Source: Dasypus novemcinctus
Taxonomy: Eukaryota; Chordata; Mammalia; Cingulata; Dasypodidae
Direction of reading: 5' to 3'
Assembly: GCF_030445035.2 (NCBI RefSeq)
Contig: NC_080704.1
Location: 27,198,499 to 27,262,498, forward strand
DNA: 64,000 bases
The translations under genes and the position numbers were made by a program. Below are positions 42,156 to 54,999 of the stretch, piece after piece; the first letter of the stretch is position 1, and each line of letters opens with the position of its first letter. The notes below the pieces were generated by a model. That model did not search any database. It was given only the letters and a program-made list of their open reading frames with translations, and was not told the origin of the DNA.

Positions 42156-44115
42156 TGCTCATCATTCCTTCTTTTTTAAAGTCAGATTTGCTGAGATATT
42201 ATTTATCTATAGTAAATTTCACCATTTTTATTGTACACCTCTATGGGTTTTGACAAATGCATACAGTTGTGTAACCACTCAAAATATACAATGGTTTCAT
42301 CACACCAAAACAACAAAAAACCCTATGCCTCTTAGTGGTCAGCCTTTAACCCCTATCTCTGGCTATCGTTGATCTATATTCTGTCTTCCTACTCTTGCCT
42401 TTTCCAGAGTGTCATATGTAGCTTTGTGATTCTGGCTCCCCTCACCTACCATAATGCATCTGAGACTCATCCATATTGTTGTATGTGTCAGTTGTTCATT
42501 CCTGTTTTCTTTTAAACATTTTTTATTATGGTAAAATATACATAGAAATTTTACCCTTTTAACCATTTTTAAGTATGCGAGTCAGTGGAATTAAGTACAA
42601 TCACAGTGTTGTATAACTATCATCACTATCTAATTTCAGAACATTTTCATGACCCCAACAGAAATTCTGTATCCACTAAGCAATAACTCCCCGTTTCAAC
42701 CTCCCCTCAGCCCCTGGTAACATATCCTCTACTTTCTAGCTCTACGAATTTGCTTATTCTAGATACCTCATATAAATGGAATCATAATCATACAATATTT
42801 GCCCTTTTATGCCTGGTTTATTTCACTTAGCATAATGCTTTCAAGGTTGAATCATGTTGTCGCATGTATCAGATCTTCATTCCCTTTTATGACTGAATAA
42901 TATCCCCTCTTATGTAAATACCGTATTTTACTTATCCATTTGTCTGTTAATGGATGCTTGAGTTGCTTTCACCCTTTGGCTTTTGTGAATAATGCTGCTA
43001 TGAACATTGGCATACAAGTATCTGTTTGAGTCTCTGCTTTCATTTCCTTTGGCATATACCTAGGAGTATAATTTCTGGGTCATATGGTAAATTCTATCTT
43101 TAACTTTTTTTTTAAATCCCCCCCTTGTGACTTTTTGCATGCTGTCTGCTCTCTGTGTCTATTTGATGTGCGTTCTTCTGTGTCTGTAATTATTTTTATT
43201 TGTACCCTCCCCCACGGCTTGTTTTTGCTGTCTGCTCTGTGTCCATTCCCTGTGCGTTCTTCTGCTTTGTTTTTGTTTTTGTTTTGCTTGTGTCCCATTT
43301 TGTTGCATCACCTTGCTGAGTCGGCTCTCTGTGGCGCTTGTGGACTGGGCAGCTCTCCACGGTGCCCAGGCCAGCAGTTCTCTGCAGCGTGCGGGTGAGC
43401 CTGCCTTCACAAGGATGCCCCGGGACACCAACCCGGGGCCTCCCATATGGCAGATGGGAGCCCAACTGATTGAGCCACAGTCACTTCCCTATGTTTAACT
43501 TTTTAAACAACTGCCAATTGTTTTCCACTACAGCCACATGATTTTACATTCCCACCAGCAATACACAAGGGTTCCAATTTCTCCACATCCTTGCCAACAC
43601 TCGTTATTGTCTGTGTTTTTGTTTATGGCCATTCTAGTGGGTGTGAAGTGGTATCTAATTGAGGTTTTAATTTGCATTTCCCTAATTAACTAAGGAAATT
43701 GAGCATCTTTTCATATGTATATTGACCATTTATATATCTTCTTTGGAGGGATGTCTACTCATCCTTTTTCCATTTTTAAATTGGGTGATTTCTCTTGGTT
43801 GTTGAGTTGTAGGAGTTCCTTATATATTCTGGACATAAAACTTTTATCAGATACAAGCTTTCCAAATAGTTTCTCCCATTCTGTAGGTTGTCTTTTCACT
43901 TTCTTGACAATGTCCTTTGATGCACAAGTTTTTAATTTTGATGAAGTCCAATATATGTATTTTTTTCTTTCATTTGTTCATATTCAATGGTTTCCTTTAG
44001 CTCATTGCATGTATTTAAGATAGATGATGTAAAGTCTTTTACTAATAATTCCCCAATGCATAAGCTTTCTCAAGAATGATGTCTGTCAAATTGTTTTTTT
44101 CTGTGAATGGACGAT
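42156..44115 (-). mobile_element. Old L1 3' region, antisense, with SINE inside
   Basis: A first L1 3' piece (42156-42510, TTGCTGAGATATTATTTATC) is followed by a second longer antisense one (42515-44115). That runs from the 3'UTR (TTTTATTATGGTAAAATATAC) into ORF2 (AAGGGTTCCAATTTCTCCAC, CATTCTAGTGGGTGTGAAG, TTCTCCCATTCTGTAGGTTG). The SINE at 43110-43493 splits it. Confidence 0.88.
43110..43493 (-). mobile_element. tRNA-derived SINE, long type, with TSD
   Basis: TTTAACTTTTT lies at 43099-43109 and 43494-43504. The minus-strand head is at the right. Its left half has a repeated block: GTCTGCTCTCTGTGTCTATT at about 43143 and GTCTGCTCTGTGTCCATTCC at about 43230, an internal duplication of the tail region. 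Confidence 0.9.
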
Positions 44116-45895
44116 ACTTTTTAAAAATTTTTATTTATTTTCATTTTTTAAAATATATTTTTATTAGAAACAATCATGTACATGTATGGAATTCCCGTAC
44201 AACACCCCTCCACCAACACATTATATTGCTGTGGTACATCTGTTACAGATTATGAGATAATATCATCAGACTATTACCACTAACTATGATCTATAGAGTA
44301 CATTTGGTGTATTTTTTTCCATACAACCTATTATTAACACAGTACATCTTTGGCATTGATGCAAGAATATTACAGTATTGCTGTTAACTATAGTCCATAG
44401 GTTACAGCAATTGTATTTTTCCCATGCTTCTCCATATTCTTACCACCTTGCAATGGTGACATACATTTGTTCTAGTTCATGGAAGGACATTCTTGTATTT
44501 GTACTATTAACAACAATTCTCATCCACCTCTGGGTTCACTGTTATTCAGTCCTTAGATTATTCTCTAGCTTTATCTCAATTGACATTTACATCCCTAGAC
44601 TACCCTATTAAGCCACATCCCATTTATAGACCAGCTGCATTAATTCTACTCCCTGTAATGTGTTGACATCAACTCTATGTATTTCCGCACTTTTATAGTC
44701 AAGTTAATTAAAACTCCACATACATTAAGCCTCAGTACATCTTCTCAGCCTTCCTTTTATATCCTAATAACCTTTACTCTAGGTTTTAACTCCATGCATT
44801 TATTCTTCGTATTTAATTCATATTAGTGAGACCATGCAGTATTTGTCCTTTTGTATCTAGCTTATTTCACTTAACATAGTGTCTTCAAGGTTCATCCATG
44901 TTATCATAAGTGTCCCAATTTCATTTCTTCTTACTGCAGCATAGTATTCTATCGTATGTATATACCACATTTTGTTAATCCATTCACCAGGTAATGGACA
45001 CTTATGTTGTTTCCATCTTTTGGCAATTGTGAATAATTCCACTATGAACATCGGTGTGCAAATGTCTGTTCACATCACAGTTTTCGGTTCTTCTGGATAT
45101 ATTCCTAGTAGAGGAATTGCTAGATCATTTGGCAGTTCTATATGTAGCTTCCTAAAGAATCAACAAACTGTCTTCCACAGAGGCTGCACCATTTTACATT
45201 CCCACCAACAGTGAAGGAGTCTTCCTATTTCTCCACATCCTCTCCAGCACTTATTTTCTGTTTTTTAAATAAAGGCCATTCAATGTGGTATGAGATTATA
45301 TTTCACTGTCGTTTTCATTTGCATTTCCCTAATAACTAGTGATACTAAACATTTTCATTTGCTTTTTAGCCATTTGCATTTCCCCTTTGGAGAAATGTCT
45401 GTTTAAGTCTTTTGTCCATTTTTAAATTGGATTGTTTGCTCTTTTATTGTTGAATTGAATGATCTCTTTATATAGAATGGAAATCAAACCCTTCTTGGTT
45501 ATGTGATTTCCAAATACTTTCTCCCATTGAGCGGGCTGCCTTTCCACCGTCTTGATGAAGTCCTTTGAATCACAATAGTATTTCAGTTTGGGGAGTTCCC
45601 ATTTATCCATGTTTTCTTCTGTTGCTCGTGCTTTTGGTATAAGGCTTAAGAATCCACCACTCACCACCAGATCTGGAAGATGTTTCCCTATATTTTCTTT
45701 TCTTTTAAAATTTTTTTTTCTTTTTCTTTTATTTCCTTTTAGGGGCTTTCTGGTTGTAGATTTTTACAGTTAGGTCTTTGATCATTTTGAGTCAATTATT
45801 GTAAAAGGTGTGAGATAGGAGTCCTCTTTCTTTTGATTATGGATATCCAGTTTCCCCAGCCTTATTTGTTGAATAGACTGTTTGCCCCATGGTGT
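44116..45895 (-). mobile_element. Younger L1, antisense (ORF2 end plus type-A 3'UTR)
   Basis: The 3'UTR is at the left (about 44118-44850), with one copy of a module, CACCCCTCCACCAACACATT, that occurs three times in the L1 at 59435. The ORF2 carboxyl-terminal end follows to about 45895. The minus-strand frames 44857-45051 and 45422-45667 carry L1 ORF2 words ([17 protein letters not shown]). It is 5'-truncated in ORF2. Confidence 0.88.
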
Positions 45896-46006
45896 CAAGA
45901 AGACAGTGGTATGATACAATTAGGGTAGTGAAAGAGAAAAACTGCCGGCCAAGAATTCTTTATCTGGCAAAATTGTCCTTCAGATATGAAGGTGAGTTTA
46001 TAATAG

Positions 46007-46007
46007 T

Positions 46008-46033
<26 letters not shown>
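46007..46033. repeat. (AC)n microsatellite
   Basis: About 13 CA units inside the decayed L1 ORF1. Confidence 0.95.
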
Positions 46034-46038
<5 letters not shown>

Positions 46039-46375
46039 AAACTAGGAGAGATCATAAAAAAGAATCCACCTTTGCAGGGGAGCTTTACAGCCTAAAAGAA
46101 AAAGGAGAGGCTTGGAGGAGAGTGTAGAAAGCTAGAATAGCAGAAAGGATAACCAAAATAATAAAAAGGTAGATAAAGATAAGATTTGACATGTGAAAAC
46201 CACAGAATAAAATGGTGTAAGTAAATAATGCATTTATAACAATATCATTGAGTGTGAATGGATTAAAATCTCCAATTAAAAGATATAGGCTGACAGAATG
46301 GATAAAAAACATGAGCCATCCATATGATGCCTCTAAGAGACTCACCTTAGACACAGGGATACAAATCAGCCAAAA

Positions 46376-46933
46376 GTGAAAGGTTGGGCAAAAATGCTTC
46401 ATACAAACAGTAATCAAAAAAGAGTAGGGAGAGCTATACTAATATCAGACACAACAGACTTTAAATGCAAAAAAGTTATAAGAGATACAGAAGGCTATTA
46501 TATATTAATAAAAGGGACACTCCACCAGGAAAGATTAACAGTAATAAATGTCTATGCACCTAACCAGGGTACCCCAAAATACATGAGGCAAACTCTGACA
46601 AAACCAAAGGCAGAAATAGACATACCTTTGATAATAGTTGGAGACTTCAACACACCACTCATATCATTAGATAGAACAACTAGACAGAAGATCAACAAGG
46701 AAACAGATAACTTGAACCATATGATAAATGAGCTAGGCCTAAAAAACATATGTTTGCATTTCAAATCAGTGGGTTATACATTCTTCTCATGTTCTTGGAT
46801 CTTTCTCCAGGATAGACCACATTTTAGTCACAATGTAGGTCTCAGTAAATATAAAAAGATTGAAATTATACAAAGCACCTCCTCTGATCATAATGGAATG
46901 AAACTGGAAATCAATAATAGACAGGAAAGGTGA
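46376..46933 (+). pseudogene. L1 ORF2 endonuclease domain, partial open frame
   Basis: 185 codons with the APE-type endonuclease landmarks INVYAPN, IIVGDFNTPL (the GDFN catalytic motif) and SSDHNGM (the SDH motif). The catalytic amino-terminal segment lies upstream in broken frames. Not functional because the rest of ORF2 is interrupted. Confidence 0.9.
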
Positions 46934-47080
46934 AAATTTACAAATGTGTGGAGGCTGAACAACACATTCCTGAACAATCAGTAGGTCAAAGAAGAAATTA
47001 TAAGGAAAACTAGTAAGTATATTGAGATGAATGAAAATGAGAACACAACATATCAAAATTTATAGGATACAGCTAAGGCA

Positions 47081-48620
47081 GTGCTGAGAAGAAAATGTAT
47101 AGCCCTAAATGCATATATTAAAAAAGAAGAAAGAACTAAAATCAAAGATCTAACTGAACAACTGGAAAAACTACAAAAAGGACAGCATACCATTCCCAAA
47201 ACAAACAGAAGGAAAGAAATAATAAAGATTAGAGCAGAAATAAATGAAATTAAGAACAAAAAAAAAATAGAGAAAATAAACAAAAACAAAACCTGGTTCT
47301 TTGTGCAGATCAATAAAATTAACAAATCCTTATCCAGACTAACAAAGAAAAAAGAAAGAAGATGCAAATAAGTAAAATCAGAAATGAAACGGGGGAAGTT
47401 ACAACTGATCCCACAGAAATGAAAAGGATCATAAGAGGATATCACAAGAAAGTGTATGCCAACAAAGAAGACAACCTAGATGAAATGGACATATTCATAG
47501 AAATGCACAAAAAACCTACACTGATGCTACAAGACATACAAGAACTTAACAAACCAATCACATTTAAAAAGATTGACTCAGTCATCAAAAATCTCCCAAC
47601 AAAGAAAAGTCCAGGACCAGATGGCTTCACAGGTGAATTCTACCAGGCATTTGAAGAAGAATTAACATCAGTCCTGTTTAAACTCTTCCAAAAAATAGAA
47701 GAGGAGGGAAAATTAACCAACACATTTTTTTCATATTTCACTTTTTATTAGCTTTTCTTTTTCTGACAGACTTGGAAATCATACTTCACCAAGCATTAAA
47801 AGTAAGAGTTTAACACCAGGGACATTTTTTCTTCATAATACAATATAAATATTTATAGTCAGACATTTCCCAACACATTTTATGAAGCCAATATCACCTT
47901 AATACCAAAGCCAGATAAAGATAGTACAAGAAAATAAAATTACAGATCAATTTTTTTAATGAACACAGATGCAAAAATTCTCAACAAAACACTTGCAAAT
48001 CAAATCCAACAGCATATCAAAAGAATTAACACCACGACCAAGTCGGATTTATTCCTGGTATGCAAGGGTGGTTCAACATAAGAAAGTCAATTAACCTAAT
48101 ATACCATATTAACAAATTGAAGGGAAAAAAACCCACATGATCATCTTGACATATGCAGAAAAGACATTCAACAAAATCCAGCATCCTTTCTTGATAAATG
48201 CACTTCAAAAGATAGGAATAGAAGGAAAATTTCTCAATATGATAATGGGCATATATGAAAAACCCACAGCCAACGTCATACTCAGTGGGGAAAGGTTGAA
48301 AGCTTTCCTTCTAAGATCAGGAACAAGATAAGGATGCCCACTGTCAACACTGTTATTCGACATAGTGCTAGGAGTTCTAGCTAGAGCAATTTGACAAGAA
48401 AAAAAAGAAGGCATCCAAACAGGAAAAAAAGAAGCAAAGCTCTCACAATTCACAGATGACGTGATCTTATATTTAGAAAATTCTGAAATGTCTACAACAA
48501 AGATACTTGAGCTAATAAATGAGTTCGACAAAGTGGCAGGATTCAAGATCAGCATACAAAAATCAATAATGTTTCTGTACACTAGTATTGAACAATCTAA
48601 GGAGGAAATCAGGGGAGAAT
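47081..48620 (+). pseudogene. L1 ORF2 reverse-transcriptase region, broken
   Basis: Frames at 47081-47371, 47362-47751 and 48137-48331 follow the ORF2 order: coiled basic region, KKSPGPDGFTGEFYQ (RT motif), then ALQKIGIEGKFLNMI. The FxDD-type motif region lies near 48452 (TTCACAGATGACG). A 141-bp insert interrupts at 47729. Confidence 0.88.
47729..47869 (-). mobile_element. Mini processed retrocopy of a 3'UTR, with TSD
   Basis: Perfect 12-bp duplication CCAACACATTTT at 47717-47728 and 47870-47881. The insert is minus-strand: poly(T) at its left, with a reversed AATAAA (TTTATT, about 47743-47748) about 14 bases from it. It is not L1 sequence; the L1 frame resumes at ATGAAGCC. It is probably the last ~125 bases of an mRNA plus poly(A). 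I cannot name the source gene. Confidence 0.88.
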
Positions 48621-49575
48621 TCCATTTACAATAGCAACAAAAAGACTCAAATACCTAGGAATCATTTTAACGACAGAAGTACAGGATCTATATTCAGAAA
48701 ACCACAAAACAATGCTAAAAGAAATCAATGAAGACCTAAACAAATGGAAGGGCATTCAGTGTTCATGGATTAGAAGACAAATATCATGAAGATGTCAATC
48801 CTATCCAAACTGATTTATAGATTCAGTGGAATACCAATCAAAATTCCAACAGCTTGCTTTACAGAAATAGAAAAGGCAATTACCAAATTCATCTGGAAGG
48901 AAAAGTACACATGAATAGTCTAAAACACACCAAAAAAGAAGAGCAATATGGGAGGAATTTCACTGCCTGACCTTGAAACATATTGCAATGCTACAGTGGT
49001 CAAAACAGCATGGTATTGGCATAAAGATAGACACATTTATCAGTGGAATAGAATTGTGAGTCCAGAAATAAACCCTCACCTCTGTGGCCAACTGGTTTTG
49101 ACAAACCTACCAAGTCCATGTTAATGAGACAAAACAGTATCTTCAACAAATGGTGCTGGGAGAACTGGATATCCATAACCAAAAGAATGAAAGAGGACAC
49201 CTATCTCATTCCCTACAATAGAATCAACTCAAAACGGATCAAAGATCTAAATATAAAAGTCAGGATCATAAAACTACTAGAAGAAAATGTAGGGAAGCAT
49301 CTTAAAGATCTTGTGGTAAGTTGTGGTTTCTTGGATCTTACACCCAAAGCATGAGCAATAAAAGAAAAATAGGTAAATGGAAACCTCCTCAAAATTAAAC
49401 ACTTTTACACCTCAAAGGACTTTGTCAAAAGGGTGAAAAGACAGCTGGCTCAATGGGAGAAAATATTTGGAAATCATATATCTGATAAAAGTTTAATATT
49501 CATGATATATAAAGAGATTCTTTTATATATTCAACAATAAAAAGACAAATGACCCAATTAAAAATGGGCAAAAGA

Positions 49576-49912
49576 AGGGAGCAGATGTGTCTCAAGCAAC
49601 TGAATGCCCACCTCCCACATGGGAGATCCCAGGTGCAGTTCCCAGTGCCTCCTAAAGAAGACTAACAAAAAGGAACAGAAAATGAGCAAAAACAAAACAA
49701 ATGAGCAGGGAGGTGATGTGACTGGAGCAGTTGAGTGCCTGCCTCCCACATGATAGGTCCTGGGTTCAGTTCCCATTGCCTCCTAAAGAAAGACTAACAG
49801 ACAACGAGCAGAAACAATGAGCAGGCAATGAGTGCAAATAATGAGCAGACAATGAGTGCAAACAACGAGCAAAAACAACAAGCAATCAGATGAGGGAGCT
49901 ATTTAGGTGGGG
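49576..49912 (+). mobile_element. Two SINE units in the L1
   Basis: Heads at 49577 (GGGAGCAGATGTGTCTCAAG) and 49708 (GGGAGGTGATGTGACTGGAG). TGGGCAAAAGA on both sides of the block (about 49565 and 49915) suggests a first insert into which, or after which, the second landed. The tail has repeated ACAATGAGCAG-like units. Confidence 0.88.
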
Positions 49913-49968
49913 CAGTGGGCAAAAGACTTGAATAGATATTTGTCCAAAGAAGAAATACAAATGGCAGG

Positions 49969-50351
49969 AAGCAGATGTGACTCAAGCAATTGAGCTCCCA
50001 CCTAGAACATGGGAGGTCTCGGAGTCAGTTCCCATTGCCTTCTGGAGAAGATGAGCAAAACCGCAAGCTGGTGCGATGGGCAGGCGTGACCAGCTGATGC
50101 AACAAGATGACACAACAAGGAGATATGAGAAAAGACAATGAGGGACACAACAAAGCAGGGAGCTGAGGTAACTCAAGCAATTGAGTGCCTTCTCCCACAT
50201 GGGAGGGTCCAGGTTTGGTTCCCAGTGCCCTCTAAAGAGATGAGCGGACACAGAGAGCATACAAGCGAATGGATACAGAGGGCAGACAGCAACTGCAAAA
50301 ACAACAAGGAGGGGGGCAAAAAACAAATAAAAATAAATCTTTAAAAAAAAG
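49969..50351 (+). mobile_element. Two nested SINE units in the L1
   Basis: Heads at 49968 (AGGAAGCAGATGTGACTCAA) and 50156 (CAGGGAGCTGAGGTAACTCA). AAGAAATACAAATGG / AAGAAATACAAATAG flanks the block (about 49951 and 50351). The second unit carries the A-tail. Confidence 0.88.
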
Positions 50352-52166
50352 AAATACAAATAGTGAAAAAACACATGAAAAATGTTCAACATCATTAGCA
50401 ATTAGGAAAATGCAAATAAAAAATACAATGAGATATCATTTCACACCTATTAGAATGGCCACTTTTAAAAAGTCAACTACAAGTATTGGAGAGGATGTGA
50501 AGAGATAGGAATGCTTATTCACTGTTGGTGGGAATGTAGGATGGTACAGCCACTATGAAGGACTATTTCGCAGTCCCTAAAGAAGTTGAATATAGATTTG
50601 CCACATGACCCAGCAATACCACTACTGAGTATATACCCAGCAGAATTGAGAGCAGTGACACAAACAGACATCTGCATACCAATGTTCACAGCGGTGTCAT
50701 TCACAATTGCCAAAAGATGGAAGCAACCCAGGTGTCCATCAACCAATGAATGGATAAACAAACTGTGGTATATATACACAATGGAATATTATGCAGCTGT
50801 AAGAGGAAATGAAGTTGTAAAACACATGACAACATGGATGAGCCTGGAGGACATAATGTTGAGTGAATCAAGCCAGATGCCAAAGGACAAATACTGTATT
50901 ATTGTGCTATTATGAACTAAAATATATTGCATAATATTGTGGAGTTAATAACTTGAATAAGGGTCACCAGAAAATAGAATGAGTTCAAAGAATGGAAAGC
51001 TGAGGGTTAACTAGTGCAGAATTGGTATAAAGGATTTGTGTTAATCTTTGGAAATGAATAAAAAAAGGGAAAGCACAACATAAAATTGGTAACTAACAGG
51101 GTATTATATGGCTATGACAGTGGTTGAAAGGGAAAGTCTAAGGTCATATAAATTACTAAAAGGAAAACAAAAATGTAAAATGGCACTGTACAGCGTAGTA
51201 AAATCTCATGTGAAATACAATATGGGTGATATTGCATATATAAGACCGTTTTTCTTTGAAACTGAACAAATGAATGTTAATGTTACAAGATGTTAATATC
51301 AGACAAAAAATTATGCTAAATGAAAGAAATAGGGTACTAAGTACTACATATTGCATGACTCCATTTATTTAATATGTAAATATAAATTAATTTATAAAGA
51401 TGAAATTAGGTTAGTGGTTATGTAAGGCTGGGGAAGGATAGAGGGATTAAGAGGTGACTGCTAAGTGGTGTGGAGCTTTTCTTTTTGAAGTAATGAAATT
51501 GTTCTAAAACTATTTTGGTGATGAATGCACAAGGTCGTGGTTATACTAAGAGTCATTGATTATACACTTTAGATAAATTGTATGGTATGTGAATATATTT
51601 TAATAAAACTGCTTTAGAATAAATAAATAAATACACAAGAATAGCCAGAAATAGCAGCTACATACTATGTACAGCAGGGGAAGCATAGAGAGATTGAGAG
51701 GTGATGAGTTTTTGGTTTGTCTGTTCTTTGTTTATCATTATTATTGAAATAATGAAAATGCTCTAATGATGATTGAAGTGATGAATACACAACTATGTGA
51801 TTACGCCAAATACCACTGATTGTACACTTTGGATGGATTGTATGCTTTACTAATATATATCAATAAAATTGATTTGTTTAAAAAAATTCCTTTTGATTCT
51901 CTTTCAAATCTGCCCTGGTCAGTTTTGAGAGTCTTTGTGCTCTGATTCTATCAACCCTATCTTTTGTTTTCTTATAAATCATAAACATCCTTAATTTAAA
52001 ATCTCTGTCTGAAAATTCCACTATCTATAGTCTTTTTTCCCCTTTTTATTTTGGAGTAATTTCAAACTTACAGAACATTTGCAAAAATAATACAAAGCCC
52101 AATACAGAGAACTCCAACATAACCTCATCCCCCCCAGATACCCAGACCCACCAATTTTAACATTTT

Positions 52167-52211
52167 GCCACCTTTGCTGTATCATTCCACCACCTTTGCT
52201 GTATCATTCCA
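52167..52211. repeat. Tandem 22-bp duplication
   Basis: CCACCTTTGCTGTATCATTC plus CA occurs twice in a row in the L1 3' end. Confidence 0.9.
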
Positions 52212-52300
52212 TCTATCAACTTATCTATCTATCTATCTATTGATCGATCGATCGATCGATCTATTGATCTATCTATCAATCTAGCTAGGTAGCTAGGTAG
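52211..52300. repeat. Compound tetranucleotide repeat (ATCT/GATC/TAGC)
   Basis: (ATCT)n, then (GATC)n, then (ATCT)n and TAGG/TAGC units in succession: a compound microsatellite whose units convert by single-base steps. Confidence 0.95.
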
Positions 52301-54214
52301 TTGTTCTCTGAACTTTTGAGAGCAGTTTGCACACATCATAATCCATGAACACATAATACTTCCTTGTACATTTCCTATAAACAAGGATATTCACTTATGT
52401 AGTCACCTTAGGTGCAGTTATCAAGCACAAGAAATTTAACATTGATATAAAGCTTACATTCTATATTCCATTTTTTTCTTATGACCCAATGTCCTTTTGA
52501 GTTTCTCCTCCTTCTTCCTTAGAGTTCATCCAGTAGCATGTACTGAATTTTAATTGTCAATAACTCTGCAGTTTATTTTTCTTCCTTTTTTTTAAAACTG
52601 TGGAAACATATGTACAACATAAAACTTCCCATCCTAAACCCTCCCAACATACAATTGGGTGAGATTAATTGCATTCACAATGTTGCAGCATCCTTACCAC
52701 CATCCGATACTAATGCTTTCCCTTTACCCCAAACAGAAACTCTACACTCATTTTGCATTAACTCTCTATTGCTCCTGCCCCCCACCCCTGGTAACCTGTA
52801 CTTTATTTTCTGTCTCTATGAGTTTGCATATTTTCTGCTATTTTCTTTGTGGTTATCATGGGACTTAAATTTAACATCCTAAATCTAAATCTAGAACAAT
52901 CTCATTTGCTTTGATACCAACTTAACAACTTCAATAACATACATAAACTAAGTTCTTGTCACAAGTTATATATTTATACAGTATGAATCCAAAACCAATG
53001 ATTTATCATTACATTTTATGCATTTGCCTTTTAGATCCTATAGAGAGTGAAGGGGAAATTACAATAGTCCTGTAATTTTATTTACCCTTGTTATTATCTT
53101 GTTTCTTTATGGATCTTTATTTCTTTATGTAGCTTCAGTCAATTGTTCAGTTACTCTTTCCTTTCAACCTGCAAAACTTCCCTTTACCATTCCTTGTTAG
53201 GTTGGTTTAGTGGTGATGAACTCATCAGCTTTTGTTTATCTAGCAATATCTTAATCCCACTCTCATTTTTGAAAGACAGTTTTGCTAGATACAGAATTCT
53301 TGGTTGGCAATTTTTTGTTTTCAGTAAGTCATTCCACTGCCTTCTTGCCTTCATTTTCTTATGAAAATTGGCACTTAATTTTCTTGAGGCTCCCTTGTGA
53401 CATGCTGCTCCTCTTTTGCAGCTTTCAGAATTCTCTTTTTATCTTTGGCATTTGACAGTTTTGTTAGAACATGGTGTAGTATGGGCCTATTTGACTTTAT
53501 CCTATTTGGAGTTTATTAGAGTATCTTAGATGCATATATTCATGTCTTTTGTTAAATTTGGGAAGTTTTCAGCCATTGTGTCTTTGAATAGTCTCTCTGC
53601 CCCTTTCTCTCCTTCTCCTTCTGGGACTCCCACAACTAGTATATCAGTATGCTTTATGGTGCTCCACGTTACTCAGGCTCTGTTCACTGTTCTTCATTCT
53701 TTTCTCTTTCTGCTCCTTAGACTGAATGATTTCAATTGTCATACTTTCAAGTTCACTAATTCTTTCTTCTACCAGCTCCAATCCACTGTTGAACCCCTCG
53801 GGAATTTTTTATATCTGTTACTATGGTCTTCAGCTCTGTTTTGTTTTTTTTTATAATTTCCATCTCTCTATTGATATTCTCTTTGTGTTCACCTTTCATT
53901 TTCCTGATTTCCTTAATTCTTCGTCCATATTTTCCTTTACCTCTTTGAGATATTAAGGACCTTAAAGTCTTTGTCTGGAATGTTCCAGGTCTGGTCCTCC
54001 TCTCTGATGGTTTCTAATGCTTTAATCTTCTCCTTTGCCTGGCCCATCACTTCCTGTTTTTTTTTTTATGTTTTGTAAATTTTGTTGAAACCTGGATATT
54101 TAATATTTTGATATTTAAGTATGCTATAGCTGGAGTTTATACTCTGGGGTGTCTGTTCCTTAAGCTTGTATCCAGCTAATATCATGACAGAGCTTTCCTT
54201 GAATGCCAGGAATT

Positions 54215-54311
54215 AAGAAGAAGAAGAAGAAGGAGAAGGAGAAGAAGAAGGAGAAGGAGAAGGAGAAGAGGGAGAAGAAAGAAAAGAAGGAGAAGAAGAA
54301 GGAGAAGAAAG
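54215..54311. repeat. GAA/GGA polypurine tract
   Basis: About 97 bases consist only of A and G, in AGA and AGG units, within the old L1/HAL1-like element. Long pure polypurine tracts can form triplex structures. Confidence 0.95.
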
Positions 54312-54999
54312 ACCTTTCCTAGTATTTGCAGATTGACCTGTGTGAGTGGTCTCCCTCAGGGCTTATCCATACCATGAGTTTGGAGACTAGCTCCAGGCCA
54401 AAGTGTAGGGGCCTCCCTGATCCTTTCTGCACACTTATCTTGTTTTGGGTATGCATGTATGGCCCTAGGAAATCTCCTGTTTACATGGATACGAATGTTC
54501 CCCATTCCTAGGAAAGTTTCCTCAAGGTCCAGAGTACTGCACTGTATGTCCTAAAGCCCATGATCCCTTGTCCCAGGCAGCAAAACTGTGGGAGAGCTTG
54601 ATGAGCCACTTTCTACATGCAGGGCAAGTTCTGGGACATTGAGTCCCTCAGGCCACCACCAGACAGACTCCCGGTATGTGAACAAGAGTTACCCTGCTCT
54701 TTCCAGAGCTAACCACAGGGATCTGCACTGGGAGCATAGGCCAGCTTCACACAAGCCAGTGAGAGGATGGGGGTGAGGAGTCCAGCCAGAGTACCACGAG
54801 TTTCTACTGCTTTTAGGTGGCCTGTTTCTTGATTTGATGTTTGCCCTGTTACTGCAATCCTTTAACTTTTTTCTGGAGGTTTTAGAAAGATGCTTCTGCC
54901 AGTTCTTGCTGTTTGCAGGGGGACGGAGCCCTGAAGTGTCTCACTCGGCCATCTTCATCAGGGCAGGTCTCATCTCTGGTTTCTAGTTTAATGTTTCTG

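Larger units (their letters stand above)
45896..51889 (+). mobile_element. Near full-length L1, sense, decayed
   Basis: Starts within ORF1 (RRQWYDTIRVVKEKN, about 45899), interrupted by an (AC)n run. It proceeds through ORF2 endonuclease, reverse transcriptase and carboxyl-terminal region to a type-B 3'UTR (50930-51889) and poly(A). All frames are broken. It carries a 141-bp retrocopy (47729-47869) and SINE clusters (49576-49912 and 49969-50351). At 45895 it abuts the antisense L1 head to head. Confidence 0.9.
52020..54965 (-). mobile_element. Old L1/HAL1-like element, antisense
   Basis: The 3' end is at the left (TTTATTTTGGAGTAATTTCA, AATACAAAGCCCAATACAG). A second L1 3' piece is embedded at 52580-52860. 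ORF1-like antisense sequence runs from about 53130 (GAAAGACAGTTTTGCTAGAT) to 53960, and G+C-richer 5'UTR-like sequence to about 54960 (CTCGGCCATCTTCATCAGGG). ORF1 present with little or no ORF2 suits HAL1 or a deleted L1. Confidence 0.7.
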
